From Jaltomata sinuosa (Eukaryota > Streptophyta > Magnoliopsida > Solanales > Solanaceae), in assembly GCA_003996215.1 (NCBI GenBank), contig QJPP01001581.1, forward strand, positions 186,001 through 250,000: DNA of 64,000 nucleotides, in the 5' to 3' direction. The notes beneath the pieces were generated by a model. That model saw only the letters and a list, made by a program, of their open reading frames with translations. It made no database searches and was not told the DNA's origin. This document shows positions 10,072 through 20,390 of the stretch, one piece after another (the stretch's first letter is position 1; the number at the start of each line of letters is the position of its first letter). The translations under genes and the position numbers were made by a program.

Positions 10072-10107
10072 GCTTTAGGACAAACAACAGTCTTAAGTTG
10101 AGGTTGT
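10072..10107 (+). other. polypurine tract region
   Basis: GCTTTAGGACAAACAACAGT followed by CTTAAGTTGAGGTTGT abuts the LTR start TGATGTGACG. It aligns with GCTTGAGGACAAGC...AAGTTTGGGG next to the LTR of the Athila derivative at 40,261-40,295, which fixes it as the plus-strand primer site, here eroded. Confidence 0.7.
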
Positions 10108-11708
10108 TGATGTGACGTAGAATACGTCACTTTTGACGCTTAATACTTAGCATTAACGCAACTTCTTTAGCATTTTATTGGTAGATTTGATGTTTTTTGT
10201 TAAGTGTGCAGGAAAAATGGGATCCTAGAGCAAAGTGCTGAAAATTGAGCAAAGGCTGGAAAACTACAAAGAAGACGGATCACGTAACGGTTTGTGGTTC
10301 AAAACTACGGACCCATCCTGTGACTCGTATACCAAAAGGTCAGAAGCTGTGCAAGTGTGGAGGAAAATGCACGACTCATTCTACGGGCCATGTTTTCAAA
10401 CCACGACCCATCCTATGGACTTGTATATTGGAGGATCTGTAGATGTAAAAAAGGGAAGCAGGAAGCACAGATCACTGTACGACCCGTACTTCCAAAGTAT
10501 AGTCTATCCCTGAGACTCGTACTCACTGATCAGAGAAGGCGCAAGAATGGACCTTGAAACCATGAGTCAAAAGATGATTTGTCATTCAGAAGTACGACTC
10601 GTGGTTCCATCACTAGTTTCCCAAGACAGAAAACATTGACCAGCAAGGACCACAGTTGACCATACCAGACTACGAACCGTCATCCCAAATAACGGGTCGT
10701 CATTCCAACCCGTGGTCCCTGCCGAGTTCAGTATCCTAGTTTTGTTAGGATAGCATTTCCATTGTCTATAAATACCTTTCCTAGATTTTCTTTTACGTTT
10801 TTTATGCATGATATTTTGTAGGAAACACATTTGTAACTTTGTGATATTGGTTTGTTCTTGGTTTTTGAGAGTTATACACATTCATAGTCCATCGTTCTTA
10901 CTTCCATCTTCATCCATTCAAGATTACAAATTTCTTTAACTCTTACTGTAAGTATATGATCATGAACACACCAATAAATCTTGATTGTTTACTTATGAAC
11001 AGGAGTAGCTAAATCTACAACTAGGGTTGTGGGAACCATAAAGGACTAACGAAGTAGGAAAAGAACTTGGGTACTCTAGAGCCGTGTTTATGCATGTATT
11101 GTTCTTCCCTTTTCTTTGATTTCTTTTTAACAATGTGCAACGTTAGAACTCGCCTTATCCTTACTTGCCGGACCAAGGAGGTAACGGATGGGAAAAGGGT
11201 TGTTTAACAATATAGATTTGAGTCTACAAAACCTCATCTAATAGCTTGACCTTGTCTGGGAATAGCTAATCTAGGATACAGGGTAAGGGCTAGTACAACA
11301 TACACCCACAGCCGGATCAAGGCGTGGTGAAAGTCATCTATCTGCCGGACCAAAGATTTAGGTGAAACTAACTTACTGATTCTACATGCTAAGCACCAAA
11401 CTAGTTTACTAAGTACAATGCCCTACTATGTTATTATCTCATGGGGAACACTACCCTAGATCTCTCCCATTGATTACAACTCTTAAAACTATCACGTGTT
11501 ACTTTGTTATATTCTAGTTACAATTACTACTTGTTACTTTAAACCCCCCTCCCTTTCAAGGAAAATAAATGACTAAGAGCGCGAGTTAACACTAATTGAC
11601 CATAGTCCTACCATATTCCCTATGGGATCGATCCCAACCTTCGTTGGGTTCTATATTTGATCAGCGACCGCTTACGCTTCTTAAAGGAGGTGTAATTTGG
11701 GCGTATCA
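10108..11708 (+). repeat. 3' LTR of Athila element 1
   Basis: The LTR is about 1.6 kb, begins TGATGTGACG and ends GGCGTATCA, giving TGAT/ATCA ends. It holds a U3 dyad-phrase array (10,250-10,715), a TATA box CTATAAATA at 10,766-10,774, and R-U5 sequence with a GTAAGT near 10,948. The 3' end resembles the ends of the other Athila LTRs (GCGTTTATCA). The 5' LTR is outside the window, so divergence cannot be estimated. Confidence 0.85.
10250..10775 (+). promoter_or_regulatory. U3 dyad-phrase array and TATA box
   Basis: Phrases such as ACTACGGACCCATCC, CTACGGGCCATG, GTACGACCCGTAC, TACGACTCGTGGTTCC, GACTACGAACCGTC, ATAACGGGTCGTC and CCCGTGGTCCCTG crowd the 500 bp before CTATAAATACC (10,766). This is the presumed Pol II promoter of the element; the dyads are candidate transcription-factor or methylation targets (inference). 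Confidence 0.65.
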
Positions 11709-11829
11709 TACATTCTTCTTTAACAACTTAAAAATAGGCTCACAAGTTGTAGTGAGTTGGGTGATGAATCTACTAATATAGTTCAACCTACCAAGTAAGC
11801 TCATCACCTTAGTTTGGTTTGACATGCGA
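11709..11829. other. unassigned spacer
   Basis: About 120 bp between the Athila LTR and the next repeat. No ORF, tRNA or clear repeat is recognised. Confidence 0.4.
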
Positions 11830-12150
11830 CGGAGGTGTGATGCATAGAACAGGAGGTGTGATTCACACCTCCAATTACACATCATCTCTGATTATTCTTT
11901 TTTTCCCAGGTCACTGGTCTTAGGTGCATTTTCATATGTGACCCACAGAATGTGATGTGCAAGCCACATGGTACTTTGCACATGCTCTTCGGTCTTTTTC
12001 CTTCACTTATTTATTTTTCCATCTTTGTGCATTCCTAAAGCACACCAAAACAACAAAAGGGTAAAAGAAATAAAGTAAAAACACTTGGGTTGCCTCCTAT
12101 GAAGCGCTTGATTTTACATAGCGTGTCGATGATATTACCTCAATCTATCA
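11830..12150 (-). mobile_element. Athila internal fragment (phrase array plus CM motif)
   Basis: On the minus strand this matches the 60,880-61,290 region of the minus-strand Athila. It has GTGTGATGCATAG / GTGTGATTCACACC phrases, the AAAGTAAAAACACTTGGGTT stretch, and the CM-like AATCAAGCGCTTCATAGGAG followed by GCAACCC. It is a scrap with no coding content. Confidence 0.65.
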
Positions 12151-12429
12151 ATAATTACTTGAAAGCATGAATATACCACATTAATTTGTTATATATGGAT
12201 GATGACATTTCATTGATATAGAGACAATTCCAATAGACTTATTAGAGGGTCCCATTAGCATGCATCCAGTAGGAATTAAACCTACAAATTCACCAATTAT
12301 GAGTTGGGCACTTTAACCATTCAGCCATGGATGCAAAAAGACTCAGCAAGTGAAATAGGCTTTGGTATTCCTTCTCGAGCTTCTATTTCTTCTATTAAAG
12401 GAGATTCAAGAAAAGATGGAATAGGAAGA
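12151..12429 (-). other. plastid-derived insertion (NUPT)
   Basis: From about 12,165 to 12,334 the sequence follows the plastid inverted-repeat segment around trnI-CAU as I remember it (for example GGGACCCTCTAATAAGTC and the run next to the tRNA). Differences are almost all G-to-A or C-to-T. The part from 12,335 to 12,429 has a clean open frame on both strands; I could not place it and only infer that it came in with the same insertion. Confidence 0.6.
12261..12334 (-). tRNA. trnI-CAU: trnI-CAU pseudogene of plastid type
   Basis: Read on the minus strand, a full 74-nt cloverleaf is visible. The acceptor stem GCATCCA/TGGATGC pairs perfectly, the T-arm GTAGG-TTTAATT-CCTAC is intact, and the anticodon loop CTCATAA gives anticodon CAT. 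Plastid trnI-CAU has this sequence with a few C or G bases changed to T or A here. In plastids C34 is modified to lysidine and the tRNA reads AUA. In nuclear DNA among decayed repeats it is most likely non-functional. I do not see clear Pol III A and B boxes beyond the tRNA's own. Confidence 0.72.
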
Positions 12430-14115
12430 CGTGTTTCATATTTTCCCTATTATCATATATTGTGTATTAGTGGGCCCAAGGTCGTGGGTTCTAGATTGGT
12501 TGGATTCTAGGTTAGTATGCTTGTCCTTATCTTAATTCGATTAGTTGCTTACCTTACTTTAGTTTTAAGTCATTTGTCATCTCTTTAAGACTAGACTATA
12601 GGATTAGTGATAGATTAGGTATCCCTGTTATAGGTTGGAGGAGTAGTTTGTGATATAATAGTCTTTCTCATCTAGTTCTTGTTATTATCATGTTATTTAA
12701 GTACTTCTTATGTTATGAGACTGGAGGACCAAGGCCTTGGACTTAGACTAGTGGACTCCAGGTTAGTATGATCTTGATGTGGAAGGCAGTTACACTGTTG
12801 GTGTGTGCGCTTGTATTTAAATGATTCTTCGGATGACACTTATTCATTCCTACATTTGCATACATAGTTCATGGCATGAGTCGAAGAAATATTATTGGTT
12901 TTTTTTCTTTAAAAAAAGAGGTTTTGTACCCTGGTTATGTATTTTAAATTTCTAAAGGGTTTGTTCTACTTTGCTACTGATTTTGACATTGAAAAAACTT
13001 GCATTCCCGAGGAGACATGTGCTTCAGGTGATTTTACTAACTATTTTAAACATGCATGCTCGAGTAGACATGTGTTTCGAGTGGTTTTACTATTACTTAT
13101 TATTGCATATCTAAGGAGCATATATCTGAGTTTTACTTTTTCCATACTTTGATGAACCTATGGGTGGTCTGTGAGATATTCGAGGAGCCTATAGGGTGGC
13201 TTGCGAATCTATTTGGGGGTTTTATTTTTACTGCATTGGCCACATACTACATTGCGCTATCTAATATTACATATCATGGAACTCCTATGCATCCCTCTCC
13301 CATAAGGTTGGTTGCTAGTTAGTATTGTGTGTTGTTTGTATCCTCCAGGTTTGTGTGGTCCAGTTTGATTCATTATTTGTTATTTGTACCTTTTGAGCTT
13401 ATGGGGGATCAAGTTAGGTTTATTTATTGTCATTCAAACTTCTATGAGTCAATTACCTTATATTTTCCGAGTCAGGTTAGTTATATTGCTACTTTATGCT
13501 TTTTTTGAGTTATTTACTTACATTTTCTTAGAAATTTAGCCGCGACATGTTAACCTACTTCTGACCCTTATCTTCTAGCCTTTAGCTTACATTACATTTT
13601 ATTATACTTATATCTTATTTGAGCTTAGTCGACCTATGATGCTTACTGGGTACCGCTATTTTGGTACTCATGCTACACTATTGCATTTTTTCCTGATGTA
13701 GATATTAGTTCGAGTTATTGACATTTATGTCATTCTCATGTGGAGTTGCCAACTGGAGATTCGTGGTGAGCTCTTGACGTTTGGAGTTGATCCTTCTCCT
13801 TATGTCTTTGACTAGTCTTAATTTCCACTTCGGAGACTATTATGATTATATTGTACTTATCTAGAACTCTTTATGTTGTAGCAACTCTTGTACTGATTGA
13901 TACCAGGTCTTGGGGAGCCTTTGTACATTTTATTCTCTTCCCTCTCTACTTATATGCTTTATCTTCTGCTTGTTCCCTTTATATAAATATTGTTCTTCTG
14001 CTTTCATCTCATTCTTTTATTATCCCGTTACTTTTATTTCTAGGCTAACGATTTGGCTTACCTACTGGTTTATTATAGTAGGTGCCATTACAACCTGACA
14101 AATCAGGTCGTGAAA
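12430..14115 (+). repeat. LTR1 copy A (5'-truncated chromovirus LTR)
   Basis: Matches 31,540-33,233 nearly throughout, for example TATTAGTGGGCCCAAGGTCG and CTTACCTACTGG. It ends AATCAGGTCGTGAAA, the position where the related LTR at 43,451 ends (GGTGGTGACA). The first 2.6 kb of the LTR, including its promoter, are missing at the junction with the plastid fragment. Confidence 0.7.
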
Positions 14116-14248
14116 GTCTCAATGAAGAAATAATTGATAAAGGTATTCCAATAGGATGAATGACTTTTTATAAGTCGATTATTAGTAAGCTCGTGCCCTA
14201 CGCCTTTCGTGTCTATTTAGGGATGAATGGTAGGTAAATTGGATCTAT
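14116..14248 (+). other. spacer between LTR1 and LTR2, copy A
   Basis: About 130 bp shared with 33,234-33,366. Its end (CGTGTCTATTTAGGGATGAA then an AT-rich run) resembles the pol terminus and polypurine side of chromoviruses just before a TGTAATGACC-type LTR. No ORF remains. Confidence 0.5.
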
Positions 14249-16125
14249 TATGATGACCCATCCCATAGTTATTAGAAATTTTCTATAAAAATGAATGAGT
14301 TAATAATTTTTGTGTTCGAACATGTTGTGGAAATGATTTTAGGGGTATTTAAATAAAGTATGGAGTTAAAAACTAGTGAGGCATAGCGTGGATCATCATA
14401 ATGAGCCAAGCCTAATCATGATGGTTCATCGTGAAGGGAAGTGTCCTATTATGATGGCTTATTGTAATGAGGAGAGTCTCGTCGCCACAAAAGTCGCAAG
14501 GAAGAATCCCGCTATAATGGTCTCAGCCTCCAAATTCTTTTCCAAAAAGGAGGTCTTCTCCTAAAAATGCGCCAACACCATTCTAATACTAGAAAGGCAA
14601 GAAAAGTGACAGAAAGCTCTCAAAAAGGCTCGAATCCTCCCCCCTTCTCATGGTGATTCTACCTCTGAACTTCCTATAACGAGCACAAAAAGAAAGTTGC
14701 ATACATCTAAGTAGTAGCTCAGCATCGACATAGGTTATAGTTTAAATAATAGTAAATAATTTGATTAGTAAGCATGAATTTTGTATCATGATTGATGGAG
14801 ATAGCATGGTTAAACCTTCAGGCAGAGAGTCTGGATAGAAATAGCTGGACATAGGTGATGAATCTAAAACTTGTGGATAGTTATATCATGCTTGCGAATT
14901 ATTGTGGAAAGTGGTGAGTTAGGTTGTAATTATTTTAGGGCATAGATTTTTGCATGTAATGCAATGGTAGGAACCGAATTGAAGAGAGAACTAGACTGTG
15001 AAGTGAGCAACTTCTAGAGCTAATCCTAAAATTAATTGTACTGATATTTTATAACCTATGTGAACGTATTGCAGTCCTGTTGTGTTGACTTATAATTGTT
15101 TGATGGATTGACCTAATAGTTGCACTCCTCGAGTCATGGGATAAAATTGTATTCTAAAAAGATCTACCTAAATAGAAAGACCTGGCAAATATGAGAACTT
15201 GGTTGGCAGTAAAAGATACGATGAATTATGATGGCGTGGCTTGTAAGTTGGACTTGATTCAGTACACATTCGTGGTAAATTTCTTAACTTGTGATTAGTC
15301 TTCATATATGTTTGGAATATGTGCACTTTCCTGTTATGCTTGAATGAATGAGCTAGATAGTTATGTTTGATGAAAGAACTGAGATGAATAAGTATAAGTG
15401 TGACTTTAAGAGCACTCTTTATATCATGAGGGATATGTCTGAGAACCTTAGATGCATTAGAATTTTCATTCATTATGGGATCGGGTACCACCCTGGTGTA
15501 GATTGATATTGCACCAATGGGAAATGGTTTGGTGGGTACATGGACCCTGGTGTGTCCCCTGTAGATCATGGCTAGTGAGCAGAAATAATACCCTTAGCAT
15601 GTGTATACACTCTTGCATATATCATGGCATTTATCATTATATTCATCATTGGATTGGTTCATGGCCAGTCATGGTAAGATGATATTCTTATTACAAAATA
15701 AGACTAGAGGTACTAGTTGCAATGACAAGAGATAGGTGGACTTAGGTTGCATATGTTGTGAATTCTTCTACATACTGGTAGTGGTATTCAGTGAGTTATG
15801 TGTACTTGATATTACCACTGATGACTTGAATTGAATAAACTGCATGGGATGATATTTATGGATGTATGTCATGTCTGATTAGGCTAAATAAATGGTTGCT
15901 TGTAATTGTAATGTGTGTACCAGTGTTAAAATATTGGTGTATCTGTGAACATTTTATGAGGTGAGTTTGAAAAAGGGTTGTTTCTGTCTAAGTGTGGTGT
16001 TTGATGGGAGAACTTAGGAAGTGAGTAATATTTGCAATGTTTTACAACTAATTCCAAATGAGTAAGTAATCTTAGTTGTGGACTTTGAAGGAGACTATGT
16101 GAAATAGAAAACACCCCATGGCTGT
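14249..16125 (+). repeat. LTR2 copy A (3'-truncated)
   Basis: Starts TATGATGACCC and matches 33,367-34,733 joined to 41,808-42,325. The copy runs across the point where copy B is split by the 34,734 element (here GTGTATACACTCTTGC near 15,601), so it gives the empty-site version. Matching stops at about 16,126 where gag sequence begins. Phrases such as CATCATAATGAG and AATCATGATGG lie at 14,390-14,480, ahead of a weak TATA-like CTCCTAAAAATG. Confidence 0.7.
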
Positions 16126-17210
16126 TACTACAACACTTTCACCAGTGCCAGAGTTATAGATTGAGGGTTTATCACTTTAGCCCAAGGATTTGGAGTTATC
16201 CCAGCCTCCGATATGATTTATGGCCATATCAGTTCTTCAGGATACCACGGCTAGGACTCTGAGTCTTCTAGAGGGTGTGTCACAGTTAGGGGTAGTGCCT
16301 AGTTCTTTGAGTGGTGCTTTGGTCAAGGATGAGTTTACAGGTCTTCAGCAAGGGTATATATCTGTTTTGGAGTATGAGGCGAGGTTTCATGAGATGACTA
16401 GGTGCGCTACTATAACTATGCGTACAGAGTTTAAGAGAGTGCAGAGGTTTGTCAGAGGGTTGATTTTGCCGCTCCATTTGGTGACAGAGCACTTGGTGAC
16501 AGTTGGGAATACTATCCTTTAGGTGGTTGATCATGCATGGGTTGTAGAGGGGTTGTGTCATGAGGCCTATGGAGGCATTTGTAAGAGGCATCACCATCGG
16601 GGTTATTTTTGTGGTTCTCAATCCCGAGGTATGGGATTTTATGGTAGAGGTCAGTTTCACTACTCTCAGTTTAGTAGTCCAGTCCAGGTTGCACCAAAGG
16701 GATTAGGTTAGACTTTGTGAGGTTTAAAATCTAGGTATTTAGGCCGCGGTGGACAGTCTGGTTCAACAGGATTTTCCTATCAAAACTTTATTTGTTAAAG
16801 GTTGCTATGTGTGGAGTGAGTTGGGGAATTTTTCTAGGGATGTCCTAGGTTCAGGGAGTTTTATCTTCTCCAAGTTCCAGTGCCACCGGCTAGGGGCGGT
16901 GCGCAGGGAAGTAGGGTGGTCCCTAGATTGCTAGAGATGACTTTCAGTCAGGTAATTTAGGTGACTGTTCTTAGTCAGCAGGTACTTTGCATCAGGGCAA
17001 AGCTTATCGAGGTTGTTATGATTGTGGGGTGATTAGCCACTTTTCTAAAGAGTGTCCCTAGCATAGAATGATTGAGTCTTTAGAACCAGCAACTCAGCTA
17101 GGTAGGATAGGTAGTGGTGCGAGTACTGAGTCTGGAGCTGGACGTAGTCCGCCAGATGCTTCTTTGGGTAGGCTAGAGGTTGAGGCTCCAAGTGTCGCCA
17201 TTTTAGGTAT
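16126..17210 (+). pseudogene. gag: chromovirus gag remnant with zinc knuckle
   Basis: The gag domain reads LLEGVSQLGVV...QQGYISVLEYEARFHEMTR and FKRVQRFVRGLILPLHL (16,220-16,520), close to the 'retrotransposon gag' domain pattern (YEARFxxLxR; RFVxGL). Stops follow. A CCHC zinc knuckle CYDCGVISHFSKEC lies at 17,013-17,055 (C-x2-C-x4-H-x4-C, complete) with a stop right after the following Pro. The N-terminus is missing where LTR2 joins. The product would have packaged element RNA. Confidence 0.75.
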
Positions 17211-17438
17211 GATCTCTATTATCATTAGCTAGCCTTGGTATTATTTGATTTGGGGTCTGCATGTTTATGTATCTTTATATTCTTCTTGTTTTTCTTCAGG
17301 GTGTACTATCTGAGTTTTATAGTGCTTACGCATATAACTACCCCATAGAATAATTCTTTTAGTAGTGGATTGAGTGTATCAGCCTTGGAAAGTGTCTATC
17401 TGGGGATATGACATGCAGTAGGCCTTGTTTTATTAAGT
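17211..17438 (+). pseudogene. pro: chromovirus protease remnant, interrupted by insertion
   Basis: ALVLFDLGSACLCI (near 17,232) keeps the retropepsin D-x-G-S active-site pattern, where the family usually has FDPGST. The frame is then lost. The minus-strand element at 17,439 is inserted about 200 bp further on, within protease. Confidence 0.6.
17434..17438. repeat. target site duplication, left (taagt)
   Basis: taagt directly precedes the LTR end at 17,439 and recurs directly after the other LTR end at 26,920-26,924. The 5-bp length is usual for Ty3/gypsy integrase. Confidence 0.9.
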
Positions 17439-19652
17439 TGTCACACCCCGAAGCTACCCCCTGGATGCAACACGGTGCTTAGTGTCACAAGTGACCCCAA
17501 GCTAACCCATGGCATGACATTTCTAAGTAAAACCAGTTTAAAGATATGTAATGTGTAGAAAACTAAAGCAATTCAATAACTTAAAGCAAGATGAGAGCCT
17601 AACAAATCTGAATAGGGCTACAATAAAAAAATATAGTTTAATGCTGACTGAAATCAACACTACCAACTGCTGAGTCTAGTCTATGTCTAAAAGCCATCTA
17701 ACTGAATGGGAGTTGCTGGGAAATGCCCCCAGCTAACTCTGCAAAGCTAAAACTGAAAGTAAATACTGAAATGAAGCATGTCAATCGTCCTCGAACTAAT
17801 GAGGACTCACCACTGAAGTGTTGAGTACGAACTGGGGAACCGAGCTAAGCGCGGTCTAGATGATGAGTACCTGAACCTACATCATGAAATGATGTAGCAC
17901 GAGAGTATGCGTCAGTACTTTGAATGTACTGAGCATTCAGGATATATGTACAAAGCTGGCAATATAGAACTGCACATGAAGATAGATATACTACAACATA
18001 ACTGAAAGCTGACCTGAATGCAATGACCAAGTATAAATCATGAAATAGCATGTTGAACTGAATAATGAACATAAATACTGGATACAAGGTCAATGCACAT
18101 GAATCTAGCTTTGGGAGACACTACTAACTGACATACCCAAAGTTGAGCTAACTATGGGGCCAACCTATAACCCTGGATGGAAGGGTGTTCATACCTTGCC
18201 AAGGGTACGAACAAGTTTGACGTGGATCCACTACTGATTTATGCAAGGGACAAGGGTGTCAAGCCTAATCCGACGGGTGACCCCTTTAGAACCTACGGTG
18301 GTGCCATAGTTCTTGAAATTAGGGATTGCTGCCAAAGGTCTCAGCCTAAAACTGACGGGTGAGCCTTCATCCCTTAGTTCGCTCGGTGCTAAGTCTACTC
18401 CCAACTGAATGTTAACAACAATATACTGAAATGATGGATAGCTCAAAATACTGAAAATCAACTGAGAATGCAACATAAATATACTGGGAGATATGGCATT
18501 CGAATCCTGATACATGAAAATATAATTAGCATCTCTAGTGAACTTAATTCATGAAATACTGGAAGTACACCACTAGGTTTTCTGAACATTATACCTGGAA
18601 CTACACTAACTCTCCAAGAACATGTAGTCAACACCGTAAAGATTGTAGAAATTGAATTACGATAAATCTCTAAATTCTAGGAAAACCTAGGTTTGACATT
18701 TCATAGAGGGAACTGAAAACTGGTTGGAATCTAGAGACCTAATAGGTGAAAAGAACCCACTAGTGAAATCCCACATAGCTGGTAAAGAAATCCACAAATA
18801 AATCCTTGGATTTTTGGGGCTGAACTTTGTGAAGGCCTCTGCTTGTTCTTGAGAAAAACTACGCCTCTGTTGACTCCTTTTTGTCTAAGTCCTATGATTT
18901 TTAGGAGAATGAGGGTTTAGTTAGTTTTTAGACTACTTAATTAGGCTTAGACAACATCAAATGACGTAGTTTAGGCATTAAATTAGGTAGGAAATATCTA
19001 GAATGCCCCTGGAATTTAATTAGAAAAAGCTGCTGAAAATTGCGACCCAGTGCGGGTCGTACTCCTGGACGATGGACCGTCAACCTGAGTTGTTTTTTTG
19101 CCTAACAGTGGTAGGGGTCTCTGATCTTAGGAACTACAACTTAACAAGACAGACCGTATTCCTGGACGACGATTCATCATGTGACTCATGGTTCCTGGGT
19201 CTTGACTTAGCCTGGGATTTCCACGACTCAAAGGACAGACCGTTATTCTGAAGTACGGAACGTCGTTTGAATTATGGTTTCTGAATCTAGAACTGATAGG
19301 CTACTGGACTTGGGATTATTGTTTGAAATGATGGACCGTGGTTCTAAACAATGGTCTGTGGTTCCAACCATAATCCCTGGGAAATATTTTAAAAGGCTAC
19401 TGGAACTTAAACTACGGGTTAATAGGATGGACCTTGGTTCTAAACTACGGTCTGTACTCCTAACCGTGGTCCCTAGGATAAGATTGCTGGGTTATTAGAT
19501 CTTGAACTACGATTCAAGATGACGGTCCATAGTTCCAACCTACGGTCCATACTTTGAACTATGGTTCCTGGGAACTTGAGTTTTTCTAAAAAATTTTATT
19601 TCCTACTGGTTTTCTGAGCTTAGTCTGGGCTTGGAAGTTCTGGGGTGTTACA
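17439..19652 (-). repeat. 3' LTR of nested chromovirus
   Basis: On the minus strand it runs from TGTAACACCCC (19,652) to GGGTGTGACA (17,439), giving TGT...ACA ends. It includes the U3 tandem array at 19,040-19,579 and a weak TATA-like CTAAAAAC near 18,925-18,934. Short open frames within it (for example 17,845-18,093 and 18,177-18,362) have no family resemblance. Confidence 0.92.
19040..19579 (-). repeat. U3 tandem repeat of dyad phrases (about 93-bp unit)
   Basis: Three adjacent units of about 90-96 bp (near 19,298-19,393, 19,394-19,487 and 19,488-19,579) share the order GGCTACTGGA, GATGGACCGTGGTTCTAAAC, TACGGTCTGTACTCC, CCGTGGTCCCT. Looser copies extend to 19,040. The core is the dyad ACGG-A-CCGT. 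The other LTR has the matching array at 26,300-26,840. Confidence 0.75.
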
Positions 19653-19672
19653 ATACCCCCGCCTTGGGATCA
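19653..19672 (-). other. polypurine tract
   Basis: On the minus strand GATCCCAAGGCGGGGGTAT ends directly at the LTR start TGTAACACC. The purine run GGGGG sits 3 nt from the LTR, as expected for the second-strand primer. Confidence 0.85.
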
Positions 19673-19889
19673 TTCATCCTCGAATGAAGACTAAACCAGC
19701 TGAGTTTTGAGGGGAAAAGCTGAATCCCTACAAATTGAGTACTGGAAACGGATATCTACTGAACTGAGTCCCATAAACATGCAAGTATGCTGAAATGCAA
19801 GGATAACTGATGGAACTATGGTACTGAGACTGAAATACACAAGAGTAAACTGAGAGACTGGAGAGGAACTAATTACCTCAAGATGAAAC

Positions 19890-20390
19890 TGAATCGGATG
19901 GAAAGAGTTGGGGGTAATTGGACATCATGGATGCTTCTGCTTCCCAAGTAGCTCCCTCTACGGACTGATTCCTCCACAGAACTCAAGCTGATGCGACTTC
20001 TTTATTCCTCAACCTACGAACCTGACGGTCAAGAGTTTCAACTGGAACCTCCTCATTGGTGAGGCTATCCTTCATAGCCACACTCTCTATGGGTACTATC
20101 GAAGTCGGATCACCCACACACTTCTTCAAAAGAGAAATACGGAAGACTGGATGAACTGATGCTAGTTCTGATGGTAACTCTAACTCGTAAGCCACATCAC
20201 CAACCCTTTTCAGGATCCTGTAAGGACCTTCATATCTGGGACTGAGCATTCCTTTCTTGCCAAATCTCATTACACCCTTCATGGGTGAAACTTTCAGGAA
20301 GACCCAATCATCAACTTCAAACTCTAAGTCCCTCCTTCTAACATCTGCATAGGACTTCTGACGACTCTGATCTGTCTTTAGCCTATCTCT
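19890..20390 (-). pseudogene. integrase C-terminus and chromodomain
   Basis: The GPY/F-like part reads MKGVMRFGKKGMLSPRYEGP and RILKRVGDVAYELELP, then HPVFRISLLKKC. The chromodomain follows: VETLDRQVRRLRNKEVASA, stop, then VLWRNQSVEGATWEAEASM. Chromodomains tether chromovirus integrase to marked histones. A TGA at 19,983-19,985 separates the chromodomain halves, so a full domain is not made from this frame. Confidence 0.85.

Larger units (their letters stand above)
1..11708 (+). mobile_element. Athila-lineage Ty3/gypsy retrotransposon, 5' part outside window
   Basis: Order on the plus strand is gag C-terminal part, aspartic protease, reverse transcriptase, RNase H, integrase, a long spacer, an extra (env-position) ORF, 3' UTR, polypurine tract and 3' LTR. 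Protease and RNase H phrases (CDLGATINLMP; HPIYYASKALN) and an extra ORF after integrase are typical of Athila. The 5' LTR, primer site and gag N-terminus lie before base 1, so no target duplication can be checked. Every ORF has stops or frameshifts and the RT catalytic centre is changed, so the element cannot supply its own enzymes. Confidence 0.92.

Noticed and set aside
12261..12334. Functional nuclear tRNA gene
   Set aside because: The anticodon CAT cloverleaf is plastid-type, carries several substitutions and sits in a broken plastid fragment between repeats.
15168..15569. 133-codon open frame on the minus strand
   Set aside because: It lies inside LTR2 copy A; the matching part of copy B (34,424-34,615) keeps only a fragment of it, so it is not under selection.
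19040..19579. CRISPR-like array because of the regular dyad units
   Set aside because: Units are imperfect, spacers are repeats themselves, the sequence is a eukaryotic LTR and no cas genes exist.
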